This document shows positions 1 to 12,453 of a DNA stretch of 64,000 nt, piece by piece. This stretch comes from Dipetalonema caudispina (taxonomy: Eukaryota; Nematoda; Chromadorea; Rhabditida; Onchocercidae). A program made the position numbers and the translations under genes. The notes beneath the pieces were generated by a model. That model did not search any database. It worked only from the letters and a program-made list of their open reading frames with translations, and was not told the DNA's origin. Position 1 is the first letter of the stretch; each line of letters begins with the position of its first letter. The DNA lies in assembly GCA_013365325.1 (NCBI GenBank), contig JABVXV010000021.1:372001-436000 (forward strand), in the 5' to 3' direction.

Positions 1-1
1 A

Positions 2-415
2 GTAGTATTCCTCATGCGAATGCCAAAAGCAATAAATATACTTGAAGAATCACGAGTTAGTTTCTACGTACACATGGCTGGGAAATATGGCCGCTTACGA
101 GTCTGTTTGGATTCTCTTCAGAAATGTCCATTTGAAAGGACTGGACAGGCACTGAGCGTAAAAACGAGAAAATGGACAAATTTTCATATCAATATATCAC
201 GTGGATTCCACACGGTAAAATCATTTTTATGTTTTTGAAAAGTATCACAAAGAAGCTTAAATTTGGCAAGAAAGCCCTTTAAAACTTAATAATATTTCAA
301 TGTGTTTTAGATTTATTTTGTGGTAGACAAATTAAAGAAGAATTATGTGATTGGACTTGATAACATTCAGTTACTGATCAAACATGGTGAAGTTTCTGCT
401 CCATGTGCGCAATAA
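2..415 (+). CDS. MAM-domain protein, last two exons (5' end outside window)
   Basis: Two exons, 2-214 and 311-415, join in phase 0 through a GT (CACACG|GTAAAA) to AG (GTGTTTTAG|ATT) intron and end at a TAA at 413-415. The reading frame is open to the left edge, so the gene begins outside the window. The encoded C-terminus has the last strands of a MAM extracellular adhesion domain: a segment with RLRVCLDSLQKCPF, then KTRKWTNFHINI, then the closing strand IYFVVDKLKKNYVIGLDNIQ. The pattern 'G(L/I)DNI' is the usual MAM ending. It aligns with the last two exons of the gene at 6149-12453, including the same phase-0 intron position before the (I)(Y/L)FV strand, so the two are tandem paralogues. No transmembrane helix follows the domain, and the tail after it is only about a dozen residues. 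Role is inferred only as a secreted or cell-surface adhesion-type protein. Confidence 0.75.
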
Positions 416-637
416 ACGAACAATATTATTTGCATCGCTCTTTTTTGAACCAACAATTACTGAGCCATTAAAATACCATTAAGACTGCCCTACCATTCTG
501 TAGAGGGGTGAGTCGTAGTACTAATGCACTTATTATACATTCTATATCGGCTGTACGACATCCGTTTAGCACACAAACGAATAGGTTGTCGAGGTTACAT
601 CTATTAATATAAAATGAATGAAAAGTTGAAACAACAC

Positions 638-708
638 TTAATATTTTGAACCTAATATATTTTGGAACACCTAGTGAACCTAATATTTTGGAACACCTAA
701 TATTTTGG
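638..708 (+). repeat. Short imperfect tandem repeat
   Basis: Three to four degenerate copies of a unit resembling CCTAATATTTTGGAACA follow each other with variable spacers. No coding potential. Likely simple-sequence expansion in intergenic DNA. Confidence 0.6.
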
Positions 709-3700
709 TCATCAAAATTCAGTTGTCGATCACCAACAAGAAGCTTGTTATATAATTTGCTATGACCTATATGACCTTATGCCAGTAAAACCCTTCAAAA
801 TTGTTTATATAAATACATGTATATTCATATTTGTGCTGGACAAATTGAAGTATTTATAAACAGTATCAATCAGTTTACTTTGTCGAGTTAAGCAGTTGAC
901 AATCCTAAAGTATGCAATTGAAAGCGATAAAAATTATCAACTGAAAAAGAACACATATTCTGATTAGACATATTCAGGTGCAGGAATTTTGAACTCACTT
1001 GCAGCCTTTTTTTTCCTTAATTGCAATTTTCTAACGCATGTTGGAAAAAGTATTTTTAAATTCCGAAGTTTAATGTGTTCGACGTCTTTAAAATGACAAG
1101 TTAGGATGGCAAAATAATACTTATTCAGAAAACATCAAAGCTGATACAGAACTTTGCTGTCAGCGAACAACACAAGTAAAAGAATCAAGTCAAAAGATGA
1201 CCAGTCCATACTTTCCCTTTATCACTAACCTCTTCTTCAGCGCCCATTTCCCTTATTTCAACCCTTGATCACACTTCCAGCTCCCTTAATTTTAAATATA
1301 GAAAACTTGGTAGTATTTTTCTGGTAATGCTGCATAAGTTTTTAAATCTCAAAAGGTCAAAAAAGATCGCTGGTACTACTTTGTTACCAAAAACCATCGT
1401 GACAGATGAATCCATTTTTTGTTGATACTAAGCGTAGACATGATGATAAAGCAAAAGAAAAATTTTTTTCATGATTATTTTTTCGTGTCAGCCATATTGA
1501 GCAATATAATGGATGACTTATAGCAATTTCCAAACGAACTTTTGGTCATAATTATCGGAAACATACGTCGAACAGACAACGTATGCATTGATAAGATCAA
1601 TCTGTCTGTCAGATATATTGCGCTGATAAAAACAGTTATCAGTTTGTTCACACGCATAGGATTTTAATTTAATTAACAAATGATGGTTGTTCTATGATCC
1701 TTAATGTCTGAAATTCATCCTTTCTTTGTATCAGTTAGGTGACTCGTGATTATCTTTTTAAAGCAGAGTATTTGATTACTTTCGTTTTTTGGAAATTTGT
1801 AAATTTTATTGTTAGCTAATTTGCACATACCTCTTAAACCCAGCAGTGACAACAAGTGCGCTTTGTGCAATTTTCACTAAGTCAAAAGCAGTTTATGAGG
1901 TTAGCTTCTAAGAAAATCCGGAAATAGTCGAAAAATTCACTCAATTCTTCTAAGAAAAAATATTTATTGTGGAAAAAATAAAGCGATGCATATTAGTTTT
2001 AGGACGTCGTTTGATTTCAAGCATTCATTTTAGTTCATTAGATTGGTCAGTTGATCAGTTAAATTCAACAATAATTGGTAACCATTGAAAATATACTCAT
2101 CAGTAAGTTAGTTCTATTCAAAGTTGCGAGTAGTAAAAACCGTATTTCTAAAGTAGTCGAGATTTTGAACTTGAGAAATTTTCTGAACGCATCTCAGAAT
2201 ATCTAATCATATATTTTATAATTGTACGAGTTTAGCTTGCCTATAATTTTTAACAATCAATTCGGTTGAGAAGTGTAGAGAAAGGAATAAAAGAAGTAAA
2301 ATTTCACGCTCTAATGATTTTGCTTAATATGTCTTAATCGAGATAATCCTTTCACCAGAAAAGGCTGTTTTCTAACCAGTCTTGTATTATTCTCATGTTT
2401 TTATCTTTCATTTCCATATGGCATCTTAAAATCCGGACAATTTTTTTTTTTTCTTCCCAATTAATCGCTATTGTTATTATTTACTGTTGTGAAAGTAATT
2501 CATCTACAGCGTATACAAATTACACTCTTGTCAAACTTTTTAAATTATACGATGTTTGAATGGAAAAATGTAACTAAAATTAACACATCCATTGCTGATT
2601 GCCATTTTTTTTTTCTCAGCTTTTTATGCAAAAAATTATTTTCCAGTTCCTGAACAAACCATAATTGCTGGATTTCAAAGCAGCAAGTTAAAATTAAAGA
2701 AAGCAAGCCATCTTAATGTTTTCCAGTGAAGACTTCACTTGATACAAATGAATAATTGAATCAACGTGACAGTGTTGTATTGCGGAAAACACTGAAAGAA
2801 TTTGATGAAAAAATGATTAAAGAAATTAATTGGGAAGTGATCGATGTTGCGCTCATTCTTCTCTTGCTCATTTCAAACATTTTGTAAAAAGATATGAGTT
2901 TCAATGTTTGCATATTTGGGCAATTTTTGACCTGATCAGAATTGCAAGAACTATTGTACAAATCGAAGATAGAATTTAGAAGTCAAAATAACTATAAAAT
3001 TAGAACTAGAACTTTTAGAAATTAGTCTGTACTGTTAAGGTTTATTTAGTAGATATTTTAAGTTGTTTAGCTGTATGATCAACAAATTTTTTGATTTATC
3101 AGCATCATTGGAATAGCCAGCCAGTTAAACTGTAGCTCAAACGACTGTTTTTTTTTGGAATAACTTGTGAATTAAATGGCAAATTTGAAAAAAAATCACT
3201 TTTTGCTATTCTACAAAATTGCAAACTTTCGAAAAATGAGTTAATTAACTGTTAATTAGCTTTTACTAACAAGAGTGTGAGTTCTTATGAAATGGAAAGT
3301 TCGACAAAAGAGAACCGCAGACATCATAGCGAAAGAATCGTTGATTCAGCATTTCCGATGACAAGCCTTGTTGCCGATAGTTGCCACAATTCAAAATGCT
3401 CAATAGTGCTTAAAGTCATGTTTCGGTTTTTAAAAAATGACCAAAGTTACTTCATCCATGTAACATCTGTCCATTAACAAGGTTTGTAAGGAGGAATAAT
3501 TTGGGTTGGAGAAACTGCCCAGAAGAGCTACTTCATAATGTAATCAACACTATTCTGAACACCAAGCAATTATTCTTGCAATTACTTTCAATAATTCAGG
3601 CAAATTTATTCCTTTCCCTTTCCTATCTGCAAGAATTACGTCTTTCAGTAGATCTCGAATGAATGATGCAATAATTTAATTGGTTGCTCTGCATATGACA

Positions 3701-4070
3701 GGGATCGCTGTATAAAGAGACATATATTTGATTTGAGAGATTCAAGATGAGGGGAAAGAAACGAGGACAAAAAAAAAGCATGTAACCTGAATGAGGGTAT
3801 CAACAATGGGGTTTCAGGTTCTAGGGTAGTTCTTTGGGGGATGGTGTACTTAGATGGAAATAGGGGGATACCCTTATTTGAGCGACGTAAGGACAGACAC
3901 ATATATACGCCATACGCAAACATTCTTCCGACAGAAACGAAATTATTCGTTGAACTAGGTCATAAGGCAGTAGTTGAAGGAGAAAGAGGTCATAGGGGAG
4001 AGATCCATCCAGTGACAACCAACATTTTCGTTGTTTCTTGGAAGAAGTACGACTCTTCACCATTCTCTTT

Positions 4071-4130
4071 GTATGTGTGTATGTGTCTGTGTATGTGTGT
4101 ATGTGTGTGTGTGTGTATGTGTGTGTGTGT
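4071..4130 (+). repeat. (TG)n/(TA) microsatellite
   Basis: About 60 bases of alternating TG, broken by a few TA and TC steps. Long open frames across it (Cys-Val repeats) are artefacts of the dinucleotide repeat. Confidence 0.9.
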
Positions 4131-4464
4131 CCTCATATACCTGTTTGTTCAACTATCTAAAGTTTGTCTTTCCAGTGCGTATGTCTGTAGAAACATCTGA
4201 ATCCAAATTCACCGGATTCATCTATCCAGCCATCCTTACTACACTCAGCAGTTCCATCCTCAGTTGCTTCGCCAATCAGCGTAATCAACACTCCTGTGGA
4301 ACTGTCTCAAGAAGACAGTTACTGAATCATTGTCTAAATTTGCTACATTTGCTAATAATTTACCTGGAACCATAACGTCACAACCAGATATTAAACTGAA
4401 GGGAGGGAGTCATCATCTCAGTCGTTATCAATCACACAACCAGCTGCAGTTTTTACTTCGCACC

Positions 4465-4484
4465 TTTTTTTTTTTTTTTTTTTT
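4465..4484 (+). repeat. Poly-T run (20 T)
   Basis: An uninterrupted run of T residues in intergenic DNA. There is no adjacent exon. Confidence 0.9.
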
Positions 4485-4922
4485 GGAAATTTTTTATCTT
4501 TTAAACATTTGGACAGCGTGGCAAAGCAAAGCATCTCATTATTCATCGTAATCCACAATTTCGATCCTGTAGGTTGCTGGTACCTGTAGTCAATTGTTGG
4601 TTGTCATCGCTATCACTATTTCGAAATCTATTGGTTGTTTCTGGAGCAGGTCCGAATGTTACCTATCGTTATGTTCATTTTTGCATCACTGACAACAACT
4701 TTATTCCGATTAGGTATGCTTTTCATTCTTCATAGAGAAAAGCCAATAAGTTACCAATTAACATAGCGTTGAAAAGCATAAAATCTGTTGCATCTTTGCT
4801 TATATTTGTACCATCAACTCCCTCTAAACTTTCAAACGAAATTGTTTTAAATTTGAAAATCATCCCATATATCGTCCTTTCATTAATTCATTCATGTCAT
4901 TATTTCTTCACCACTAATTTTC

Positions 4923-4946
4923 TTTTTTTTTTTTTTTTTTTTTTTT
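4923..4946 (+). repeat. Poly-T run (24 T)
   Basis: An uninterrupted run of 24 T followed by CACAG, so it resembles a splice acceptor. The sequence after it shows no convincing coding exon. Confidence 0.85.
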
Positions 4947-6148
4947 CACAGAGTTCTAGATTGCCTATCTGGAAGTTGAAAACCGTACCACAAAATAGTA
5001 GAGTTCTATGAGCTTATGTTTTTATATAAAAAGTTAAATGATCTCATACGGTAAATGTGAACATCTGTGAAACTCAATCGAAGTATGCTGCATGGATATT
5101 TGTGGAGTATTTTCAGGAAATAAAAATGCAGGATTTGCTGTGCTTTTTTGAGAAGAAAAAGTGTTCAAGTTGTGAAATTTAGGAATAGTGGAGGAGTTCC
5201 ATTGGTTTTAAAAAGAATTATCATTTAAGGGCATATCAACTGAACAGTTCAATTCCAAGTTGACAATATCAGGTAGCTTAACGTCAGCTGGTTTAGATTT
5301 TTGTACCTGCTTAAAGTATCATTTTATATCAAGAGTATAACAAGATTTATGCAATTTTACAACCATTTAAAAATTTATTGAAGAAATATTCACGAAATCT
5401 GGTTTCCAAATGAATGAGTAAGCATATCCCATTTGTTTTATTTATTAAAATTTATGATTATTTTGTTTTTGTGTCATTTTTCACATTGCTTGGAAATGAG
5501 GTAGCATGATTCCCCAATTTTCTCTCGGAGGTTTTAAATTAAAATTCATCTTTTCCAACATTTATTTGTATAAGACAATATTGAAATTTGAGGGTACATC
5601 ATGGCGAAGCTAACGTTTAATGATTGAATTTGCCGAAAACTTTTTGGAAGAATTTTGGATAGTTCTACTGAGAATATTTGAAAGATATTTCGGCTTCTAT
5701 CTTTAAATTGATTTTTTGGCCCATAAATGGATAAGGGGGCAGCAGTAATAAGTGTTTTACTAAATTCAACTTTGTTTAAAATTGTTTTAGTTTAAGAGTT
5801 TCAAATGAATATTTTCACTTCCTGAATTTTTAAAAATCTTTTCATCCTTGTCTTATCTTTTAAAAGCTTTTCACATTAAGCAAAAACTGCCTTTATTGAC
5901 AATTATAACAATTCATTTGAAAATATATTTTATACCTTCTACTGGAAAGTTCAAGCGGATATATTTCCCAGTCTTCCATTTATTGTTCTTAAAGTTTTCT
6001 TCACCTAAGGAAAACTAATACATCATGTGGATGGTATTTTTTAAAGTATATTTAGTAAGAATGGGAAAAATAAAATTTGGATCTGAATTGAAAAATCTTG
6101 CGAAAATTTTAGTCTGAAATATTTGAGAAATTCAATGACAACATCAAA

Positions 6149-9100
6149 ATGGATATTGGTAATATGGTTATGAACAACTACAAGGTCGTCGTGATTCTCT
6201 CATGCATACTGCTGTATTTCGTTCAACTGAGACGTAACTGCATCCGTTATAAATTGGTTTCGGAACATTAGATTGCATCCAAATCTCTTAATTACATACT
6301 CTTCAATTTCAACAAATTCAGAAATTTTGAATTTATGTTTCAGATAAGTATATACTAAAATTGAAGGAAAGGAATATTCGGAAGAATATAATATCTAAGA
6401 GAATGGATATTTTTAAAATTGTGGATAACTTGACCTACATGGATTCCTTTTTTTTGGAATGACTTCTCTGTTTCAGTTAAAGAACAAAAAATTTTTCCAT
6501 GCTATGGAACCACAACATATTGAAATGTGAGATGATATTGAAACAGCGTTTATCACATTCGAAAAATTCGCTTCTCCGATTTTGAAAATGATTGTCTCAT
6601 GTTTTTGCAAATTTTAAAAACAACCAATGTAAATTGTTTATATTGACAGTTTGTATGCAGTATCACGAACACATTTTTAGAGTACTGAAGACTATTTTTA
6701 GCACAGAGGCAAGCTATGCTTCATTTCTACCGCTATAAACATACCTTCAGAGACTTTGTATAACATACAAATATCTATTTATCTTAAACGTACCCTGGGG
6801 ATTTTATTTTAATGCTTTTTTTTTTTTTCTCCTACTTTTTTCCTCATAAAAAGGTTTATTTCAGAGTGATGACACTTATGTAGACATTTAATTCGAGGGC
6901 AAAGGTACAAATGACAGAAAAATGAGGTAATTCAATTGACGGGATTAACGAAACTGAAATTTAACCCAATTTCCACATCCAGTTATCAGCAAATTTAGGA
7001 AACCAAAGATCGTAACATTTCCTTTTCTTCAAACAGCAAAGTCGGTACTGGCATTGCAAAAGTTTTTCCATCAAAGTGTATTTAAATTTCAATTTCAACA
7101 TACTGAAATGAATTTTATGCAGGGATAACTTAAATGCTATAGGACCTCATACAATAACCAAACCGGTAATCAATGATCTAGCACGAATTGCATCCAGAAA
7201 ATGGTATAGATGGCTGAGATTAGTTTCTACCATTTTTTGAAGATGTAATTTGTTTAATTCTTCAGAAGCTTAGAAATAACTGGCTTTTTTTTCCATTTTT
7301 TGCGATATATGAACAAAATATGTTCTGTGATTCTCATGTTCTTCAATGATTCATTAACGGATTGTGGAAATTAAAATCGAATTTCGCAGAATTCGTTGTT
7401 TATCTCTGACCCAATTTCGATTTTGCGAATGTAATCCTTTATCATTGCCGGCGACTCAGATTATTCCGAATTTTCCACGAATATGATTGAAGCAAAAGAT
7501 TTCATTACGCAATTGGCTAAATAAAATTGTTTTGGAAAATATTTTTCTGCAATGAAATATATGCAGATTTAACCTGCACAATAATTTAAAGGAAGTTAAC
7601 TAACATATTTTCCTTGAACATAAGTAGAACATTAACTTTTCAAATCAATCTGTGGTAGAAAGACAGAAAATAGTGTGAGGAAAATAAAAATTTCAACCTG
7701 ATAGTTGTCGTCGCACTTCCCAATTATTGTTTATTAAAATTAAAAAAGACTATGATGAAAACCAAATTTCTTAATGTGTCTTCAGCGTACACTTTGATTC
7801 CGATTATCCACAAATCTTCGACGAGGAAGTTAACAACAATATCAAAAATTTTGCATCTTATCCTTACCATCTTATTTCTTGGACTACTTCTGTTTTTATT
7901 CATTTATTATTACTATTCGGAAAATTTCAGGAGAAAGCTGTATAAGTACGTCACCACGAGCATTTTCACCTGGACCATCAGTACAGCAGTTTAATGCTAT
8001 TCCACCTCCTCCAACCGGAGCAGCTGTGGGTCAACCGCAGGGAGTAGCACTTGTCGCTGCACCACAACAGGTGCCTAACAATGCTCCTGTTGGTGCATTT
8101 AGGCCTTCAATTTCAGCTGCCGGTCGAGGACCTATTGAACCAATCCCACAACAGCAACTTCTTCATAGTAAGTTTGGTGATATCTATATTTATTTGACTT
8201 TCTTCAGCCAAAAAATATTTTCCATGAATTTACCTTTGGCCTCTTGGATAGGTTTTCGTTTCCTAAAATTTCATTTTGATTGTTGTGAACATCATTTTTA
8301 CTATCCTAAAGAGATCTCTGTGTAAACAAATCCTTCATCTTGATGTTGTCAACCAAACTCATTATGAAATCATTTTTGAAACTTCCTTCTCTGTTTGGTT
8401 TTCAAAGTTCTATTAACCCTTTCAGAAAAAAATTTTTTGAAACTAACGTTCATTAAAAGCCTTACAAATTAATTTCCACTGCCTAATTAAAACAAATTTA
8501 TATTTTCTTTCACCATAGTTTTTATAATCTTCACATACTCTCTTTTATTTACCATTTATTCACTACTTTAGTTTGATTGGTTCAGTGATCGTATTTCATG
8601 ATTTCTTCGTGTTTTAACACAACTTTACAACATTACAATCTTTTAGTTTAAAAATTAAGCAATAAATATTGCTGCATGCAAGGCTACAAGTAACATTCCG
8701 ACAAAACGACTGAGTCCTTCCAAATGAAATAGGAAAGTTACACTTTGTTTATTTGGCTCATTTGCGCCATCATAAATAAATTCAGATAATTCGTTTAGCT
8801 GAAATCCTTATTTTTACTACAATTAGTAATGAATGTGGATAAAAAGATGAGTGACATTGTCATGTTGATAAATTAAATGATATCGAAAGATTGCTATCAA
8901 TCTGCCACGACAAAAGTACAAATAGTACCGAAAACATTCCCTAACTCTCGCCTTTCTTGTCATTCTCTTATTACCTAATTTATCCGCCTCTTTTCCCTCA
9001 AGGATAAAACATTATCAAACAATATGGGTCACTTGAATGAATGCCAAACAATACAGGAAGGAGAAATTTCATCGGTTGAAACATGCATCGCGGATTTCTT

Positions 9101-12100
9101 CTCACCTACCATGTCATTCCAAGAAATAGCATTGTAGATCAAAATGGGTTTAATGAGTAAATTTAAAGAACAGTTGTATGAATACATGGATCAAAGTAGG
9201 TAAAGAATCTCTTCTATTACTAAGCAAGATTATTCGCATCTTTCTAGATCCAACGATCACAAGAAATTGGTTGTTCTGGAAACCAAAAGTTTTGGTGATT
9301 GCAGAAATTTTCATCATTCTCTAGAAAAACTTCCTTTATAGGTCTATTAGGACCAAAGATTACATTACATGAATTCGATTCAAATGGATACAATGCAGAA
9401 GGAGGTGGTCCAGTTGCTACGGGTAATTGCTTTTTTCCTATTTTTTTTTCTGCTCTATTTCCTAACTGAAGTTTTTGCGTGAAGTATGAAAGAAATTGTT
9501 GTTTCAAATTCTAATAGTGTGGATAAGACCATTTGAGAAGATTTTTATTGTGTTCATTATTGTTGAATTTTTTTTCTGAAATAATATTATTGAAGAACAA
9601 TCAATTCTTTGGCAACTCAATTATTTGTTTCTATGAACGTGTTATTCGTCAATTCTTGAATTCCAATTATTGCGAAAAATTGATGCAGTTTAAATTATCA
9701 CAGGGCAAGAGTAATGGGCTAATAAAAATAAATGAGATGGCACACGATTTTTGAATTCTCTGGGAATTCTAGGCGAAGCATTGTCTTGTGATTTTGATTC
9801 TCGCCCATGTTGCTGGGCTAATGTTCCACCACCAGATGATCAGCTTGATTGGCACTTAGCTATTGGCGCACCTGATTCACCACAGTTCCAAAATGCACCT
9901 TTTCCAAGTATGTTCTTCATGCATGATCAAAATCTGTTCCTAGCTGATGTAATTTAAATGGTGAGTTATTGAGTTTTGTTTTTTCTGGAGGTTCGTTGAA
10001 GCGATCGAAAATTCTATAATTTGGTGAAAGAATATTATAAGAAACTATATAATATCAATATAAGAGGATAATGTACTATATGAACTGTATAATTAATGCA
10101 ATAGATGATTGAGTAATTGTATATAGTTTAAGACAGTTTAGGAACAAGAAAAAAAGCACTAAATAATTGATTAATTTCTAAGGTGGTTATTATTTGGTTA
10201 CCTATGCCAGAAGTTCAGCACCTTCAGACGAAGCGCAATTTGTATCATGCGCTATTGGCTGCGCATCTTCACCTATTATCGTAAGAGCAAGGTAATGCTT
10301 AAACATTTTTATATCAGATAAATTAGTTATTTAATGATGCAACATCCATCGAGTATTTCAATTTTAACTGGTCTGCATCTTTTAAGCTTTTTAAAGTTTT
10401 TTTTCTTTATTCAAAGTTCTTCAACTTCTTGCCTTTATATTGAACTGCCATATCAAATCTTTGCTGACCTATGTGATTTGAATTTTAGATCTTGCAATCC
10501 AAGCAATTTGTAAATTACATAAATCATTGTTCATGTTAGCTTATATGAATTCTATAATTCCAGACACTGGCAGACAGAAAATATTTTATTGCAAGTATGT
10601 CAACGAGATTCGTTCCCAAACACTATTAACTTTAATCCCCTATTAAATTGTCAAGAATTTCCTCTTGTAAAAGATCTTGTCCGTACCGAAGTGTCTCTTC
10701 CAAAATCTGCTCTCTTCGATGTAAGTTTCCTTTTTTTTTTTTTTCTCAATTAAGTTTTACAGGGAATCTGTAAAAAAATTTTAACACATGAAGAAGGCTT
10801 GATTTGAAATTTCAGATTGTATTTGTGGCAAGTAATTTTGTCAGCGAACGGGGTGATATGGCAATTTTGGATGATATTGAAGTAATCTATGAAAGCGATG
10901 GTGATGATTGTGTGATTGAACAAGAAGAACGAAAAGCGCAAATAGATGAAAAAGCAGCAATAGCGAGTGCGAAAGAACTTGCCGGTGCAAACAGTGTAAG
11001 TTTTTTGGTGCGAATGCTACGCCTTTTTTCAATGAAGTTTTGAATAATCAATATTTACAGATTCTTGAAAATGTTTGTTTCAGATTGATGCTTCACATTT
11101 GACAGTAAATTCTACATCACAAATGATTTTGGGAGAAGAGAAATCATTTAATGAAATTAAAACATCTGAAACAACATCGTTAGCTGCATCTGCAGTTGGA
11201 GTACTGTCTTCGAGACCACAGTCTGGATCCAGTAGTTCTGTTTTTTCATCGTCACCTGGAATACCGGTAGTACCACCATCTTCTCACGCATTCGCATCTA
11301 AGACCACTACCTCTTTACCAGTTATCTGCAATACAATCAAATGCTCATTCGAAAATCGTACGTTCATTTGAGACTTTCCTATGTACTGTATTTTCAAGAA
11401 AATCAAAATTAGTGCATCTAAAATTATGACATCAATTTAAATCACTTTATTTGAGGAAATATGTGCAATTACAAAGAGGCGCATCAAACGGAGTCAATAC
11501 GTGGAGTGACAACAAGTTTCCAAGTGGTCACTGGACAATACATGAATAAAGTTACCGGGGTTAAAGAAGGGACTGGTTTGTTTTAACGCTACTGATGTGT
11601 TTGAAAAAAACTAAATTTTTGTTATGAAATGTATGTGAAAGTGAATATTATCTCGAAGTATTTAGAATCGTTAGATTAGTTAGGTAATTCCGGACTACAA
11701 CAATATTTTTCACTAATTTTAAAGGAATACTCTTTCAGTTTAAAATAGTTTAGAAAAAACCTTCCATATTACAATGGTAAACAAGGAATTGAAGCAAAAT
11801 GAAATTCAAATTGATTCCAGAAGGTGATTATTATGCAGCAACATTTTTATATCCAAGAGAAATGGCTGGATTAGCAGTGAATATTGCTGACTTAAAAGAA
11901 CCAGTCCGATTGCGATTCCAATATTATGAGGGAACACATGGCGTACAGCTCAAAGGCTGTTGCGAAAGTTTGGAACACTGTTTGTTTGCATCTGATAAAT
12001 TTGTTACTGTGAACGATAGAACATGGAAACTTACCGCATTCACTTGCCCAGCCGGTACTTCTAAGGTTAGTATCATTTTCTGGTAGTCTTCAGAATTTTT

Positions 12101-12453
12101 TAGTGTAAGACCCAAAATTCCCGTGAAAACCTTTACTTTGGATAATAAATGCGGAATTACTGTGAAAACAAGCTAAAACATGATTAAGTTGTTACCGTTG
12201 GTATTCTGTATTCTTAGTGAAGAATTTGTAAAGAAAATCAGTTCTGTAGAAGTATTGAACTTCTGCGGAAGCAAAATTTTTTTAGTAATCGATCCTACAA
12301 CACAAATAAAATGCTTAAGAAATATTTCAATTTTTGTAGATTTTATTTGTCTGTGAAAATACAAGGACAAATCAAGGAGCTTGTGCAATAGATGACATTC
12401 AAGTGATTGAGAGTGGTGCCGTGGATTTGCGAACGGCAAGGACACTTTGCTAA
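6149..12453 (+). CDS. Secreted protein with two MAM domains (11 exons, about 578 aa)
   Basis: Exons: 6149-6233, 7931-8167, 9342-9422, 9773-9907, 10183-10291, 10564-10720, 10816-10995, 11084-11357, 11456-11575, 11821-12065, 12340-12453 (TAA). Every junction keeps frame. Exon 1 is the least certain: an ATG followed by a hydrophobic signal-peptide-like stretch (VVVILSCILLYFVQ), whose phase-1 donor fits the next exon exactly. Residues about 30-130 are Pro/Gln/Ala-rich and low-complexity. MAM domain 1 (from about residue 140) begins CDFDSRPCCW and has LDWHLAIGAPDSPQF, a GYYLVTYAR strand and an ILDDIEVIYE end. A Ser/Thr-rich linker follows. MAM domain 2 (from about 415) begins CSFENRNMCNY and ends with ACAIDDIQVI. 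MAM domains mediate extracellular adhesion or dimerisation. No transmembrane segment is seen after the signal, so secretion is inferred. Intron 1 (1.7 kb) and intron 2 (1.2 kb) hold nothing I recognise. It is a paralogue of the gene ending at 415. I do not know a specific gene name. Confidence 0.8.

Larger units (their letters stand above)
416..6148. other. Intergenic DNA between the two MAM genes
   Basis: No exon I can support. It contains short imperfect repeats at 638-708, a more GC-balanced segment at about 3720-4070 with overlapping chance frames on both strands, a TG/TA microsatellite at 4071-4130, and poly-T runs at 4465-4484 and 4923-4946. The only regulatory-like signal is an AATTTTAG acceptor-like site about 40 bases before the ATG of the next gene. 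Confidence 0.6.

Noticed and set aside
3841..4375. 119- and 114-codon plus-strand frames
   Set aside because: Their length comes largely from the TG microsatellite, which keeps all frames open; they overlap each other and minus-strand frames.
7752..7994. 80-codon frame with a hydrophobic stretch just before the MAM gene exon at 7931
   Set aside because: The hydrophobic part is intron pyrimidine tract leading to the TTTTCAG acceptor; it lacks a donor of the right phase, while the exon at 6149 fits better.
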